NCBI RefSeq assembly: GCF_001202025.1
Contig: NZ_LGHS01000046.1
Coordinates: 62,001-126,000, forward strand
Source of the DNA: Pseudorhodobacter aquimaris
GTDB lineage: Bacteria; Pseudomonadota; Alphaproteobacteria; Rhodobacterales; Rhodobacteraceae
DNA length: 64,000 bases
Reading direction: 5' to 3'
Below, in pieces: positions 43,821-52,974 of this stretch. Each line of letters opens with the position of its first letter. The first letter of the stretch is position 1. A program made the position numbers and the translations under genes. The notes beneath the pieces were generated by a model. The model saw nothing but the letters and a program-made list of their open reading frames with translations. It was not told the origin of the DNA and made no database searches.

Positions 43821-44237
43821 TCAGTGGTCCTTGTCACAAAGACCGTGGTCGGCCAAAGAGGCAAGCACATAGCAATTTTCCAGCGCGCCATCCCCGCTAC
43901 AGCCTTTGGTAATCCGGGCAAGCTCTTTTTCCAGTGTCTTCAGCCGTTTGATCTTTTCGCGCACATGGGCAAGTTGCAAGGATGCGATTTGATTGGCGGC
44001 CTCACATGATCTGTCGGGATGCTCTTGTAGCTCGATCAGGGACAGGATCGCCTCTATCGAGAACCCCAGATCGCGGGCATGCCGGATAAAGCTCAGCCGT
44101 TCCAGACCAGCCTTGTCGTATCGCCGCTGGTTCCCCGCTGTGCGCTGGGCCTGCGTCATCAGCCCCATATCCTCATAGTAGCGGATCGTTGGCACCTTGA
44201 CCTTGGTGCGTTTTGAAAGCGCGCCGATGGAATACAC
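43821..44237 (-). CDS. MerR-family metal-responsive regulator (ZntR-like)
   Basis: 138 residues. The N-terminal MerR helix-turn-helix is intact (V-P-T-I-R-Y-Y-E-D-M-G-L). Metal-type cysteines are present: one in D-R-S-C-E-A-A at the position of ZntR Cys79, and a pair in C-S-G-D-G-A-L-E-N-C. CueR has Ser rather than Cys at the first position, so a divalent metal (Zn, Cd, Pb) is favoured over copper. The MerR-type promoter of the P-type ATPase at 54162 is a likely target. Confidence 0.82.
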   Translation of the reverse strand: MYSIGALSKRTKVKVPTIRYYEDMGLMTQAQRTAGNQRRYDKAGLERLSFIRHARDLGFSIEAILSLIELQEHPDRSCEAANQIASLQLAHVREKIKRLKTLEKELARITKGCSGDGALENCYVLASLADHGLCDKDH

Positions 44238-44409
44238 AAAAAGGCCCTTACCTATGTTTTATAGAGGTTTTAAGCGGGAATTGGTCCGGACTCAAGCCTG
44301 CGTCACTCCACGCAGTCGCTTTGCGCAATGAATGCTCTGGTCATAGGTTGGGCTGTCTGTGTATAGAGGTGCAAAGGTTCGTAAACTTGTGTAGACTTGG
44401 GTTCGGTGT

Positions 44410-44868
44410 ATGATTTCCATCGCGACAGAAAGCCCCACGGGCAAGGATCTGGCATTGTTGATGTCCCGTCACACGGCGGATATGCATGCGGATACCCCTC
44501 CTGAGAGCAATCACATGATGGATGCCGACCAGCTCGCGGTGCCCGAGGTGTCCTTTTTCGTGATGCGTGACACGGGCGTTCCGGTCGGTATGGGGGCCTT
44601 CAAGCGGATTGACAGTACCCATGCCGAGATAAAATCAATGCATATTCTGGCCGAAGCCCGCGGTCGTGGCCTGTCCAAACGCATGCTGTCGCATTTGGTG
44701 GATGAAGCGCGGGCAAGCGGTTTTCGCAGGCTTAGCCTTGAAACCGGCATCCAGCCTACCTTTGTCGCCGCACGCGCCCTATATGAAAAGGCGGGCTTTG
44801 ACCTGTGCCCCCCGTTTGGGGGTTATCGCGAAGACCCCAACAGCGTTTTTCTGACGCTTATGCTTTGA
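44410..44868 (+). CDS. GNAT-family N-acetyltransferase
   Basis: 152 residues with the acetyl-CoA motif A-E-A-R-G-R-G-L-S-K-R-M-L and the closing Y-E-K-A-G-F. It resembles the PhnO/YsnE small-molecule group. No operon partner is evident. Confidence 0.82.
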   Translation: MISIATESPTGKDLALLMSRHTADMHADTPPESNHMMDADQLAVPEVSFFVMRDTGVPVGMGAFKRIDSTHAEIKSMHILAEARGRGLSKRMLSHLVDEARASGFRRLSLETGIQPTFVAARALYEKAGFDLCPPFGGYREDPNSVFLTLML

Positions 44869-45130
44869 TACATCAAAATTGAGGGTTTGTCTGCCTGCAC
44901 CAAATTCAGGCTTGCCCACTCGCGTCCTGAAAAACTGTTACGCCTATGTTTCAGGGTTTAAGCAGGCCGCGACAGCGTTTGATTATTATGCGCATTTTTT
45001 TGCCATAGTTTCCTCGCAAATGTGCAATAATTTCCTATTACCCTATCTCTTGCGGGAAACGGAACAATCTTATCGAATCGTGCCGGTTGCGGCGATGAAC
45101 TAGAAACCATGGACTTGTCAGGTAAAAAAT
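44869..45130. other. Likely promoter region of the Dlt-like operon
   Basis: 262 bases without a supported coding frame. They precede the first gene of the 45-54 kb operon. Confidence 0.4.
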
Positions 45131-46144
45131 ATGGTTATGAATATGAATGGCGATTTCCAATTTGAGCGCCTTACCTTTGCCGACACGCCACAAATTGCGG
45201 AGTTGCTTAATAGGGCTTGGCCAACATTATATGGTGCAACTGGCTGTCCTGTTTTTACGCATGACTATTTGAACTGGCTTTATGGTGGGCCGCAAAGCGA
45301 TCAACACATGATTCTCGGAGTGCGCCGCGAAGGGGAATTGATCGCCCTGAAGGCCGCACTTTATCGTAAATTGTCCGATGGCACCGAAACATATTCTGCC
45401 CACATCGCGACCCATCTTACAATCGAGCCCGCTTTGGACCTTGGCACCCGTTTGGCCCTGGCGTCGATGCTGGCGCAAAATCATACGCTTGGACGGGAAA
45501 ATGAGTTCGATATTCTCAGTGACCTCTCGATTGCATTTTTCGAAAAAGATAAGGGCCTGTCGCGGAGCACGAAAAAACTGGCTGCTGCGCAATCCATTGT
45601 TGTGGACCAGCTAGAGTTTCGGCAGGCAATCGTGAACGCGCATAAGGCCAGAACGCTTGCGCAATCGGTTGAGGGGGTGGTGGTACGCCCGGCTCAAAAA
45701 TCGGATATGGATGGGGTGCAAGGCTTGCTGCGTGACATGGGCGCCTCACTCTTTCTTGCGCCCTCCCCGGAAGCGGCATGGCATCATTTTTCAAATGCGC
45801 CGGACGCCGTTTGTCTGGTCGCAGAACGGGATTCGCAAATGGTGGGATTTATCTCAACCTATGTTCTGGACTGGATCAAGGAGGGTCAGGTTTCACGCAA
45901 TGTTATTGCCGAGGTTATTTTGGGGAAGGAGCCGGACGAGCTGGCAATGCTTTTGGCCCATGCGCTGACAGCCGCGCAATATGCGGGCGCGCGCGGGATT
46001 GTACTGGACAATATCAATTACATAGATGATACGGTTGCTCGAAAGGCCGGCCTGACTTTGATCCCCAAAGAAATGACTATGGCCATCCGATCTGTTTCGC
46101 AGATGAGTTGTGTGAAGGGTTCTTTTCTGATTGACGTAAAGTAG
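45131..46144 (+). CDS. Double-GNAT-like acyltransferase, first gene of Dlt-like operon
   Basis: 337 residues. Two acetyltransferase-like halves are suggested: residues 10-130, and a second from V-V-V-R-P-A-Q-K-S-D-M-D-G-V (about 190) to the end. The second half has the A-A-Q-Y-A-G-A-R-G-I-V-L and T-V-A-R-K-A-G-L pattern of GNAT C-termini. The first half lacks a clear Q/R-x-x-G-x-G/A motif and may be inactive. GNAT-like genes are also known beside carrier/ligase sets in exosortase loci. The gene starts the operon and is followed by a small frame six bases later. Confidence 0.6.
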   Translation: MVMNMNGDFQFERLTFADTPQIAELLNRAWPTLYGATGCPVFTHDYLNWLYGGPQSDQHMILGVRREGELIALKAALYRKLSDGTETYSAHIATHLTIEPALDLGTRLALASMLAQNHTLGRENEFDILSDLSIAFFEKDKGLSRSTKKLAAAQSIVVDQLEFRQAIVNAHKARTLAQSVEGVVVRPAQKSDMDGVQGLLRDMGASLFLAPSPEAAWHHFSNAPDAVCLVAERDSQMVGFISTYVLDWIKEGQVSRNVIAEVILGKEPDELAMLLAHALTAAQYAGARGIVLDNINYIDDTVARKAGLTLIPKEMTMAIRSVSQMSCVKGSFLIDVK

Positions 46145-46150
46145 TTGGTT

Positions 46151-46345
46151 ATGCTGGATCGCGGAAAAGCTGATAGAAATAGAATTTCCTTTACAGATGT
46201 GACGCTTTTGGCTGCCGCAGCTTTCGCTTACTTTTGCCGAAGCTTTGTAAAGACTGCCAGTCGGGCATTTGCCGTTGATAATAATATGTTTTTCTGGCGC
46301 GCGATGGCGACCCGGTCTGTTGGTTTTAGTGGGGTGCGAATGTGA
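46151..46345 (+). CDS. Possible 64-residue linker protein
   Basis: A small frame with an ATG at 46151 whose TGA overlaps the GTG start of the SGNH gene. It has one hydrophobic run (V-T-L-L-A-A-A-A-F-A-Y-F). No family is recognised. The overlap and the tight 6-base gap before it favour a real gene, but the ribosome site is weak. Confidence 0.35.
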   Translation: MLDRGKADRNRISFTDVTLLAAAAFAYFCRSFVKTASRAFAVDNNMFFWRAMATRSVGFSGVRM

Positions 46346-47484
46346 AGTCCGACAATCAACCCCCACCGATTTCTGGCACCGGCACCAATAGATTCCGCGC
46401 CGGTGCCACTGCGTTCTGGTCAGGATTTATTGAACTGTCCCGTGCAGCATTCGTGTCGATGATTGTTACGGCCTCGCTAGTGCTTGCGGCGGTGGTCTGG
46501 CTTTTTTCGCCTTCGGGTTTGACGGGCCCGTTGGGGGATTATGCGGCGCGCTCGGCACGGGATGCGGCAGCCTTTGCGACGGTCGAGGTGTTGCGCCTTG
46601 CACATAGTGAGCAGGAGCACCCGCGGTTGCTGTTGCTTGGCACCTCAACGATCGCACAGGCATTTGGCGACCCGCAGGCGCTTGAAAAACATCTCGACGG
46701 CAGCCCCTTTGCGGCGGATTGGGATGTTCACATGCTAGCGACGCCCTTGCAGACCAGGCTGGACCAACTCACCCTGATCGAGAACGCGGTTCGCAACCGC
46801 AGGCCGGACGATCCGCCCTTGGTGATTGCCATTGGTGTCGGGATTCACCGGCTGGCCACAAATGAGTCCAGATTGATAGAGCTGGAGCAGATGGGCCGTC
46901 TTGGTGTCCGGTCGGATTGGGCGGATGAGGCGATGCTGCAAATGGGCGCTTCGCCGCGGCCACGGTCAGGTCTTTCTGTTGTCGAGAACTTCAATTTCGT
47001 GGTGCAGCAAACGCCAGTGACCCTTGCGAGGATGGCGGTGTTGCGACCGGCCAGATGTAACTTTGCCAGCTACGCATCGGGGCCGGCGGTGCCTGTCGAG
47101 GCCCGCAACCGCGATGCTGCAAAGGCATGGATCGAGGCGGGCTATGCGGCACCGGATTATACGGAGTTTCTCGATGCGCTGTACGGGCGTTTGTCCGGCA
47201 TGCCGAACGTGCATCTTGTACTGTTCGACGAAAGGCTCTCTCCTGCTTTTATTTCGGAATACGGGTTTGCGGGGCTGAGCGATGAAATTTATGCGCGTTT
47301 TGCCGATCACGCGTCACGGAATGGTTCGGTCTTTATCCCGGCGATGAAGAATGCCGCACTGGGGACCGAGGATTATCATGACGACTATCACATCAAAATT
47401 GGCGTTCCTCAAGAACGGGTCAGGGCCGCCTTTGCAACGCAATTCATTAAGTTTGCAGAAGAAATTGATGGCGTGGTGAAATGA
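46342..47484 (+). CDS. Membrane-anchored SGNH/DltD-like protein
   Basis: 380 residues from a GTG. A transmembrane helix near residues 38-55 puts the rest in the periplasm. The domain begins L-L-L-L-G-T-S-T-I-A (block-I-like, Ser in G-T-S) and ends with D-Y-H-D-D-Y-H-I-K, which holds the D-x-x-H of SGNH hydrolases. DltD has the same topology and acts with the MBOAT DltB. Its stop overlaps the microprotein start at 47481 (ATGA). The domain is too diverged for a firm family name. Confidence 0.65.
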   Translation: MKSDNQPPPISGTGTNRFRAGATAFWSGFIELSRAAFVSMIVTASLVLAAVVWLFSPSGLTGPLGDYAARSARDAAAFATVEVLRLAHSEQEHPRLLLLGTSTIAQAFGDPQALEKHLDGSPFAADWDVHMLATPLQTRLDQLTLIENAVRNRRPDDPPLVIAIGVGIHRLATNESRLIELEQMGRLGVRSDWADEAMLQMGASPRPRSGLSVVENFNFVVQQTPVTLARMAVLRPARCNFASYASGPAVPVEARNRDAAKAWIEAGYAAPDYTEFLDALYGRLSGMPNVHLVLFDERLSPAFISEYGFAGLSDEIYARFADHASRNGSVFIPAMKNAALGTEDYHDDYHIKIGVPQERVRAAFATQFIKFAEEIDGVVK

Positions 47485-47630
47485 GCGGAACCTTGGAGAA
47501 ACCTTCGAAAATGCGTACGACCGGCAGGGTGACGCGTGGGGTGCTGATCGGGCTGTTCCTCGTGCCCGCCTGCTGTGGGCTGATTGCAATTCTCGGCAAT
47601 ATTTCGGCCTTTGCCTATCAGGGGTATTGA
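47481..47630 (+). CDS. DltX-like 49-residue membrane microprotein
   Basis: The frame starts in the ATGA overlap with the DltD-like gene and ends 27 bases before the MBOAT gene. It has a basic N-terminus, one transmembrane helix (residues 20-40) and a C-terminus I-S-A-F-A-Y-Q-G-Y. That ending recalls the conserved F-x-Y-x-x-F tail of DltX, which is also a microprotein of about 50 residues encoded beside dltA/dltB and needed for acyl transfer. Its position next to the MBOAT supports the comparison. Confidence 0.6.
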   Translation: MSGTLEKPSKMRTTGRVTRGVLIGLFLVPACCGLIAILGNISAFAYQGY

Positions 47631-47657
47631 TTATGTACAGCAGGTTGAGACGGTAAC

Positions 47658-48857
47658 ATGATTCAATATGAAATATGGTGGCTCTACCTTATTGCCGCTC
47701 CGACGATTTACTGGCTCATTCCTGCCGCCTACCGGGCATGGTTTTTAAGCGCCATTAGCCTTGTTTTGCTGGCATATTTTGCAAAGCTCGATTTGGTTTT
47801 GATGTGCGGCCTTGCGCTTGTCGTGTTTTACGGGCGCGGGCTGGATGAAAAGCGTTGGCCGGAATGGGCCGTCAGGGCGGGCAAATCAACCGCGCTGGCT
47901 TGGTTGGTTTTTATCTATTTCATTGTTTCCAAATACATTCCAACAATTGCTAAAATGGTTGCCGGGCAGGCGAGCTTTATCGATTTTGCAGTGCCGTTGG
48001 GGGTAAGTTACTTCAGCTTCAAGCTATTGCATTATGCGATTGAAAACCGGCGCGGGAACCTGCCGGCGCATGGGTTGGATGATTTTATCTCTTGGTTGTT
48101 CCTCGCCCCGATTTTCACTGCCGGGCCGATCGAGCGTTTTGATCATTTCCTGCATAATCGCGAAGTTGTGACATTTAAATTCAAGTTTATTCGCGAAGGG
48201 GTTGAGCGAATAGCCGTTGGTCTGGTCAAGAAATATATGCTTGGCATGCTGGTTTTGGAAGCGATGCAGCAAATGGGCAGCCCAAGCATTTTCGCGATGG
48301 CAAGGCACCTGGACGACTTTAGCGTTTTGCAGATCTGGGGGCTGTTGTTTCTGTCCTTCCTTTACCTGTATCTGGATTTTTCGGCATATTCGGATATTGC
48401 AATCGGGTCGTCGCGGTTGTTCGGCCTAAGAATTATGGAGAACTTCAACCTCCCGTTCCTTGCAACATCACTGCCGGATTTTTGGCAACGCTGGCATATG
48501 ACTTTGGCACAATGGGTGCGAACCTATATCTATATGTCGATTATCGGGTTGACGCGAAACCCTTATTGGGCGGTCATTATCTCATTTACCATGATGGGGC
48601 TGTGGCATGCCGCGTCGCCGCATTGGGCTGCTTGGGGTATGTGGCATGGTGTGGGGCTTGCCATATTTGTAATGTGGCACAGATATGCAACCCGCCATAA
48701 GGTTCGGTTTTTTAAAACACGGATTGGTGGAATTTCAGCCCGTATTTTGACACTTTCCTATGTTTCTTTGGGCGGTGCGTTTACCGGGCTATACCAGCAT
48801 GGCTCTATTTGGGATTCCTTTAGAATTATGCTGCATGCCTTTGGTATTCGTGTCTGA
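47658..48857 (+). CDS. MBOAT-family O-acyltransferase (DltB/AlgI-like)
   Basis: 399 residues with about ten to eleven membrane helices. The MBOAT landmarks are all present: F-W-Q-R-W-H-M-T-L-A-Q-W, M-M-G-L-W-H-A-A with the catalytic His, and W-G-M-W-H-G. MBOATs move acyl groups across or onto the far face of the membrane; DltB takes D-alanine from DltC, and AlgI takes acetyl for alginate. With a carrier protein and ligase in the same operon, a DltB-like role is favoured here. Confidence 0.88.
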   Translation: MIQYEIWWLYLIAAPTIYWLIPAAYRAWFLSAISLVLLAYFAKLDLVLMCGLALVVFYGRGLDEKRWPEWAVRAGKSTALAWLVFIYFIVSKYIPTIAKMVAGQASFIDFAVPLGVSYFSFKLLHYAIENRRGNLPAHGLDDFISWLFLAPIFTAGPIERFDHFLHNREVVTFKFKFIREGVERIAVGLVKKYMLGMLVLEAMQQMGSPSIFAMARHLDDFSVLQIWGLLFLSFLYLYLDFSAYSDIAIGSSRLFGLRIMENFNLPFLATSLPDFWQRWHMTLAQWVRTYIYMSIIGLTRNPYWAVIISFTMMGLWHAASPHWAAWGMWHGVGLAIFVMWHRYATRHKVRFFKTRIGGISARILTLSYVSLGGAFTGLYQHGSIWDSFRIMLHAFGIRV

Positions 48858-48870
48858 CAGGAATATGAGG

Positions 48871-48889
48871 GCCGGTTCACAAAACCGGC
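48871..48889. other. Hairpin downstream of the MBOAT gene
   Basis: GCCGGTT-CACAA-AACCGGC is a perfect 7-5-7 inverted repeat 14 bases after the MBOAT stop. It lacks a T-run and may slow transcription into the second half of the operon. Confidence 0.4.
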
Positions 48890-48926
48890 GCAAGATAACG
48901 ATGATGATACAAAGCTATATTCTGAA

Positions 48927-48955
48927 TTGACACTGTCTCGTTCCTGGGGTGCTAA
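48927..48955 (+). promoter_or_regulatory. Possible internal promoter
   Basis: TTGACA (48927-48932) and TGCTAA (48950-48955) with 17 bases between them resemble a sigma-70-type promoter, 35 bases before the carrier-protein gene. Confidence 0.3.
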
Positions 48956-48990
48956 CAAGGCACCGAGTTTCAAAACTATGTGAGGTAAGT

Positions 48991-49233
48991 ATGATTGACG
49001 AAACATCCCTTAAGGCCTTCTTGGAGGATGAACTTGGGGCCGACCTTGCCGAGGTCGAAAATGACAGCCTTTTGTTCAGCACCGGCATTATTGACAGTTT
49101 TGCCTTGGTGAACATGATGATGTTCTTGGAAACCGAAGGCGGGTTCCGGATCAGCCCGGCTGACGTAAACCTTGAAAACCTCGATAGTATCGACCGTATT
49201 CTTGCCTTTGTAAAAAGAAGCAAAGAGGGATGA
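48991..49233 (+). CDS. Acyl/aminoacyl carrier protein (DltC-like)
   Basis: 80 residues, acidic and helical. The phosphopantetheine site is the Ser of G-I-I-D-S-F-A-L-V, with the expected Asp before it. The protein would hold the activated acyl or aminoacyl group as a thioester. I took the ATG at 48991 with a GAGGTAAG ribosome site. The stop overlaps the decarboxylase start (ATGA). Confidence 0.85.
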   Translation: MIDETSLKAFLEDELGADLAEVENDSLLFSTGIIDSFALVNMMMFLETEGGFRISPADVNLENLDSIDRILAFVKRSKEG

Positions 49234-50483
49234 CGGAACATCTTCTCAAGGCGGCAAACACTTTTGGAACGCCAGCATACCTCTATGATCTTGACGCAAT
49301 TTGTCAGCGCATAGAGGTGTTGCGTGATCTGTTCGATGGGCGCTTTGGCATCAGCTATGCCATCAAGGCAAATCCCAACCCGGCCCTTCTGGCTGCAATC
49401 AAACCTTTGCTCAGCACCTTTGACGCATCCTCGATTGCCGAGGTGCACCGTGCGCTTGATGCGGGCATGGATGCCGACCGGATCACTTTTTCGGGCCCCG
49501 CAAAACGGCTGCCCGAAATCACTGGCGCGATTGATGTCGGCGTGGGTGAACTGGTCATCGAAAACCTGCATGAAGCGCGGCAGGCCAGCGATTATGCGAC
49601 ACGGATGGGGGTGGAACAAACCATCCTTGTCCGGCTCAATCCGTTGGAGGTTCCGCGCAAATTCGGAGCCTCGATGGGGGGCACGTCAAGCCAGTTCGGG
49701 ATCGACGAAGAGAGCATGGAAGTGGATCTTCCCGCCCTGCAATCACTGCCGGGATTGAAGCTGGTCGGGTTCCATATCTATTCCGGCACCAATTGCCTGA
49801 ACTCTGAGGCCATTGCTGAAAATTTCGGGCTTTTTGCCGCGATCTTCCGCAAGGCACAAAAGATCACCGGGATCAGCCCCGAACGGCTGGTGTTCGGTTC
49901 CGGTTTCGGGGTGCCCTATCTGCCCGGTGAGGCAGAGCTGGATCACGCAGCATTGCCTGCCCTGATCAACCCGATCATCGACGATCTGCTGGCCGAGCCG
50001 GCCTTTGCAAATGCCTCATGCAATCTGGAACTGGGGCGCTGGCTTGTCGGGCTCTGCGGCTGGTTGTTGACGACGGTGGTTTCGCAAAAAACCTCTCGGG
50101 GTCGTGAAATCCGGATGTGCGACGCCGGTTTCAACAATCATCTGGCGGCTTGCGGGATGATGGGGTCGGTTTTGCGGCGCAATTGGATTTATGAGAATAT
50201 CAGCAACAAGACGGGTACGACCGCACCCTATACGCTGGTCGGCCCGCTTTGCACCACAATCGACAGGTTGGCACTGGATGTGGAACTTGCCGAAGTACGG
50301 GTCGGTGATGTGATCGCGGTCGCCTCTTCTGGTGCCTATGGGCTGACAGCGTCACCCTCGCAGTTCATCTCACATCCCTATCCCAGCGAGGTGGTCATCC
50401 AAAACGGCGAGATGCGCGAAGCGACAGAGCCGTTGCGCTATCACTCCTTTGACCGCAGCAACCCAAGGGGGGCAGAGCGATGA
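49230..50483 (+). CDS. Fold-type III PLP-dependent decarboxylase
   Basis: 417 residues with the alanine-racemase-type N-terminal barrel: A-Y-L-Y-D-L-D and the PLP-lysine in Y-A-I-K-A-N-P-N-P near residue 47. The substrate-binding Cys-Asp region is C-D-A-G-F-N-N-H, and the C-terminal S-S-G-A-Y-G follows. It belongs to the group containing diaminopimelate and ornithine decarboxylases and the decarboxylase linked to exosortase systems. Its amino-acid substrate is unknown. It may make an amine or a modified amino acid for the ligase/carrier pair. Confidence 0.82.
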   Translation: MTEHLLKAANTFGTPAYLYDLDAICQRIEVLRDLFDGRFGISYAIKANPNPALLAAIKPLLSTFDASSIAEVHRALDAGMDADRITFSGPAKRLPEITGAIDVGVGELVIENLHEARQASDYATRMGVEQTILVRLNPLEVPRKFGASMGGTSSQFGIDEESMEVDLPALQSLPGLKLVGFHIYSGTNCLNSEAIAENFGLFAAIFRKAQKITGISPERLVFGSGFGVPYLPGEAELDHAALPALINPIIDDLLAEPAFANASCNLELGRWLVGLCGWLLTTVVSQKTSRGREIRMCDAGFNNHLAACGMMGSVLRRNWIYENISNKTGTTAPYTLVGPLCTTIDRLALDVELAEVRVGDVIAVASSGAYGLTASPSQFISHPYPSEVVIQNGEMREATEPLRYHSFDRSNPRGAER

Positions 50484-51397
50484 AAAGCAAAAATACGCGC
50501 TATGTTGTCCTTGGCTTTCCACGCTCTGGGACAACGCTTCTGGCCCGGCTTTTGAACGGGCATCCCGATGTTTCCTGTCCGCCGGAGACTTTCTCCTTTG
50601 CTGCGGCGGGCAAATTTCTGTCGGAGCAAACCCGTGTCGAAGGGCCACATATCGGGGTTCTTTCGGGTTTGGGCATGTTGGGGTTTGCCGCCGAGGAGGT
50701 CATGGCCCCTTTGCGGGATACGGTCTTCGGGTTTCAAGAAAAGCTCGCAGGCGAACGCCCTATCTGGGTCGAGAAAACCGCGACGAACATCTTTCATATC
50801 GAAACGTTGGAGCCCTTTCTGGCGGGCCATGTCCGCTACATTTATATTGTGCGCAATCCGCTTGACGTTGTGGCTTCAAACATGGATCTGGCCAGCAACA
50901 TGGGGGCGCAGCTGTCGGATCTTCATGCCTTGACGCAAGGGTCTGATATTTCTCAAGAAGGCCTGATGCGCGCGTGGATTGACCGCACCAAGGTGCTGGA
51001 TGAATTTGCAGGCCGCCACGGCGCGGATTGCCATTATCTGCGCTATGAGGATCTGACCGAGAATCCGGCAGAATCCTTGGGTGCGATCATGAAATTTATG
51101 GGCGTCGAGGCGGATATAGAGCAGCAGATTTCAGCCGCATTTTCGCAAACTGGCCGGATTGGCCTTGGTGATTTTCGTATTGATGAAACGACGAGTATCC
51201 GAACGCCCAAAAAGGATGGCTGGCGCAAACGTCTGCCGCGTACAATGGCATCGCGGATTATCCCTCTGGCAGCTGAGCTGATGGAAAAACACGGCTATGC
51301 GGTGCCAAAGGTTCCGAAGTTGCCAGATCGTGAGACCGCCATACGGCAGTTTTTGATGGCGGCAGAGTTAAAGCGCAATTCGGCGAAAAACAACTAG
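50480..51397 (+). CDS. PAPS-dependent sulfotransferase
   Basis: 305 residues. The 5'-phosphosulfate loop is G-F-P-R-S-G-T-T-L-L at residue 12, and the 3'-phosphate site is V-R-N-P-L-D-V-V-A-S near residue 130, the two motifs of the Sulfotransfer family. It overlaps the decarboxylase by four bases. It may sulfate a small precursor or an envelope glycan. PAPS-synthesis genes are not in the window. Confidence 0.85.
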   Translation: MKSKNTRYVVLGFPRSGTTLLARLLNGHPDVSCPPETFSFAAAGKFLSEQTRVEGPHIGVLSGLGMLGFAAEEVMAPLRDTVFGFQEKLAGERPIWVEKTATNIFHIETLEPFLAGHVRYIYIVRNPLDVVASNMDLASNMGAQLSDLHALTQGSDISQEGLMRAWIDRTKVLDEFAGRHGADCHYLRYEDLTENPAESLGAIMKFMGVEADIEQQISAAFSQTGRIGLGDFRIDETTSIRTPKKDGWRKRLPRTMASRIIPLAAELMEKHGYAVPKVPKLPDRETAIRQFLMAAELKRNSAKNN

Positions 51398-51405
51398 GGC
51401 ACATT

Positions 51406-52893
51406 ATGTCATTCCAAGCCTGGCTTACCTTTCAAAACATTGTACGGGCCGCACCGACACAGCCTGCGGTCTTGCACGGCGCTTCGACCTATAGCTTTGC
51501 TGAGTTGGAAGAGCTGGCGCTTTGCTGGGCTGCGACCTTGAATGCAAAACCGGGCGAGCGGGTTCTTTTATATGCCGAAAATACGGCAACGACAGCTGCG
51601 GCTGTTTTGGGGATCTGGCGCTTGGGGGCGGTGCCGGTCTGGATCAATTCGGCAGCACCGCTAGACCATGTAAGGCTGGCCTTGGAAGAGACGAGCGCGG
51701 TTGCAATTGTCGCTTCAGCCCTAGAGGATTCGGGATTGTCTTGCCCGGTCTACCGCGCGCCCGAGTCTGGTGGGGCGCTGGAACTGCCCCAACCTGAAGG
51801 GGATGGCAGCAGTCTCGGCTCGATCGTTTATACGTCCGGCTCTACCGGGCGGCCCAAGGGGGTGGTCCAAAAGGCCGAAACGCTGATCGACGGGGCGCGG
51901 CGGGTTGCCGATACGTTTGGCTACCGCGCGCAGGACCGCATTCTTTGCCCGGTTCCTTTCGCGTTCGATTATGGCTGGGGACAGCTGTTGTCGATGCTGT
52001 TAACCGGTGTCACTCTGGTGCTGCCCGAACCGCAGAATGCTTTTGGCCTTTGCGACGCGATCACGCGACATCGCCCGACAGTCTTTGCGGGCGTGCCTGC
52101 GGTTTTTGCAAATCTGCTTAGCGGACTGTCCCCCATCCGCGAAACGGATTGCAGCTCGGTTCGGCTGATCACCAATACGGGCTCCCGCTTGCCCGAAACC
52201 GTACAAGAGCAACTTTGGCAGACCTTCCCAACGGCCGCGCTGTCGCTGAACTATGGTTTGACCGAGACCTACCGTTCTGCATCCCTGCCGGTGGCATTAG
52301 CCAAGGCAAAGCCCCATTCAGTCGGCCCCGCCTTTCCGGGGGCACAGATCATTATTCTTGATGAGGACGGGGTGCCATGCCCCCCCAATGTCACCGGCGA
52401 GATCATCCATCGGGGCGCGGGGATATTTGAGCGGTATTGGAATGATCCCGAACGCACCGCCTTGGTGCGCAGGCCCGATCCGCTGGATCCCGGCTCTGGT
52501 CGGGTGGCGGTATATACCGGTGATCTTGGTCATCTGGATGAGGAGGGGCATCTGGTCATCACAGGACGTCGGGACCGTCAGATGAAGTCGATGGGGGTGC
52601 GCGTTTCACCTGATGAGGTCGAAGATATTCTGGCCGCCACCGGTTTGATGGCGGAGGTGGCAATCACCTCACGGCGCGATGACACCATCGGGGATATGAT
52701 CGTTGCATTTGTCGTCGGCCACCCGAACGCTGATCATAAGGCCGACCTTAAGGCGCTGAAACAAAAGGCACGTGATTGCCTTAGCCCCTATATGATGCCA
52801 CGATTGTTTTTTCTTCTGGATGCCTTGCCCCGAAATCCGAATAAAAAGGTTGATTATGTTTCCCTTAAAAAACGTGCAGCCGCAGAAATATGA
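51406..52893 (+). CDS. AMP-forming acyl/aminoacyl ligase (DltA-like)
   Basis: 495 residues with the adenylation core motifs Y-T-S-G-S-T-G-R-P-K-G-V near residue 145, N-Y-G-L-T-E-T-Y (A5), Y-T-G-D-L-G (A7), G-R-R-D-R-Q-M-K-S-M-G-V-R-V (A8) and the catalytic Lys in N-P-N-K-K-V-D-Y. It activates a carboxylic or amino acid as its adenylate and loads the carrier. The closest family memory is the ligase of exosortase-associated loci and DltA; the pocket residues do not tell me the substrate. Confidence 0.85.
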   Translation: MSFQAWLTFQNIVRAAPTQPAVLHGASTYSFAELEELALCWAATLNAKPGERVLLYAENTATTAAAVLGIWRLGAVPVWINSAAPLDHVRLALEETSAVAIVASALEDSGLSCPVYRAPESGGALELPQPEGDGSSLGSIVYTSGSTGRPKGVVQKAETLIDGARRVADTFGYRAQDRILCPVPFAFDYGWGQLLSMLLTGVTLVLPEPQNAFGLCDAITRHRPTVFAGVPAVFANLLSGLSPIRETDCSSVRLITNTGSRLPETVQEQLWQTFPTAALSLNYGLTETYRSASLPVALAKAKPHSVGPAFPGAQIIILDEDGVPCPPNVTGEIIHRGAGIFERYWNDPERTALVRRPDPLDPGSGRVAVYTGDLGHLDEEGHLVITGRRDRQMKSMGVRVSPDEVEDILAATGLMAEVAITSRRDDTIGDMIVAFVVGHPNADHKADLKALKQKARDCLSPYMMPRLFFLLDALPRNPNKKVDYVSLKKRAAAEI

Positions 52894-52974
52894 CGCGGGG
52901 CGATGTTAATATGTGCACAGGGCGTCGATAGCTTCGATGTTGGCGAACCCTTATTATTTTATAGGAGGGGTTTT

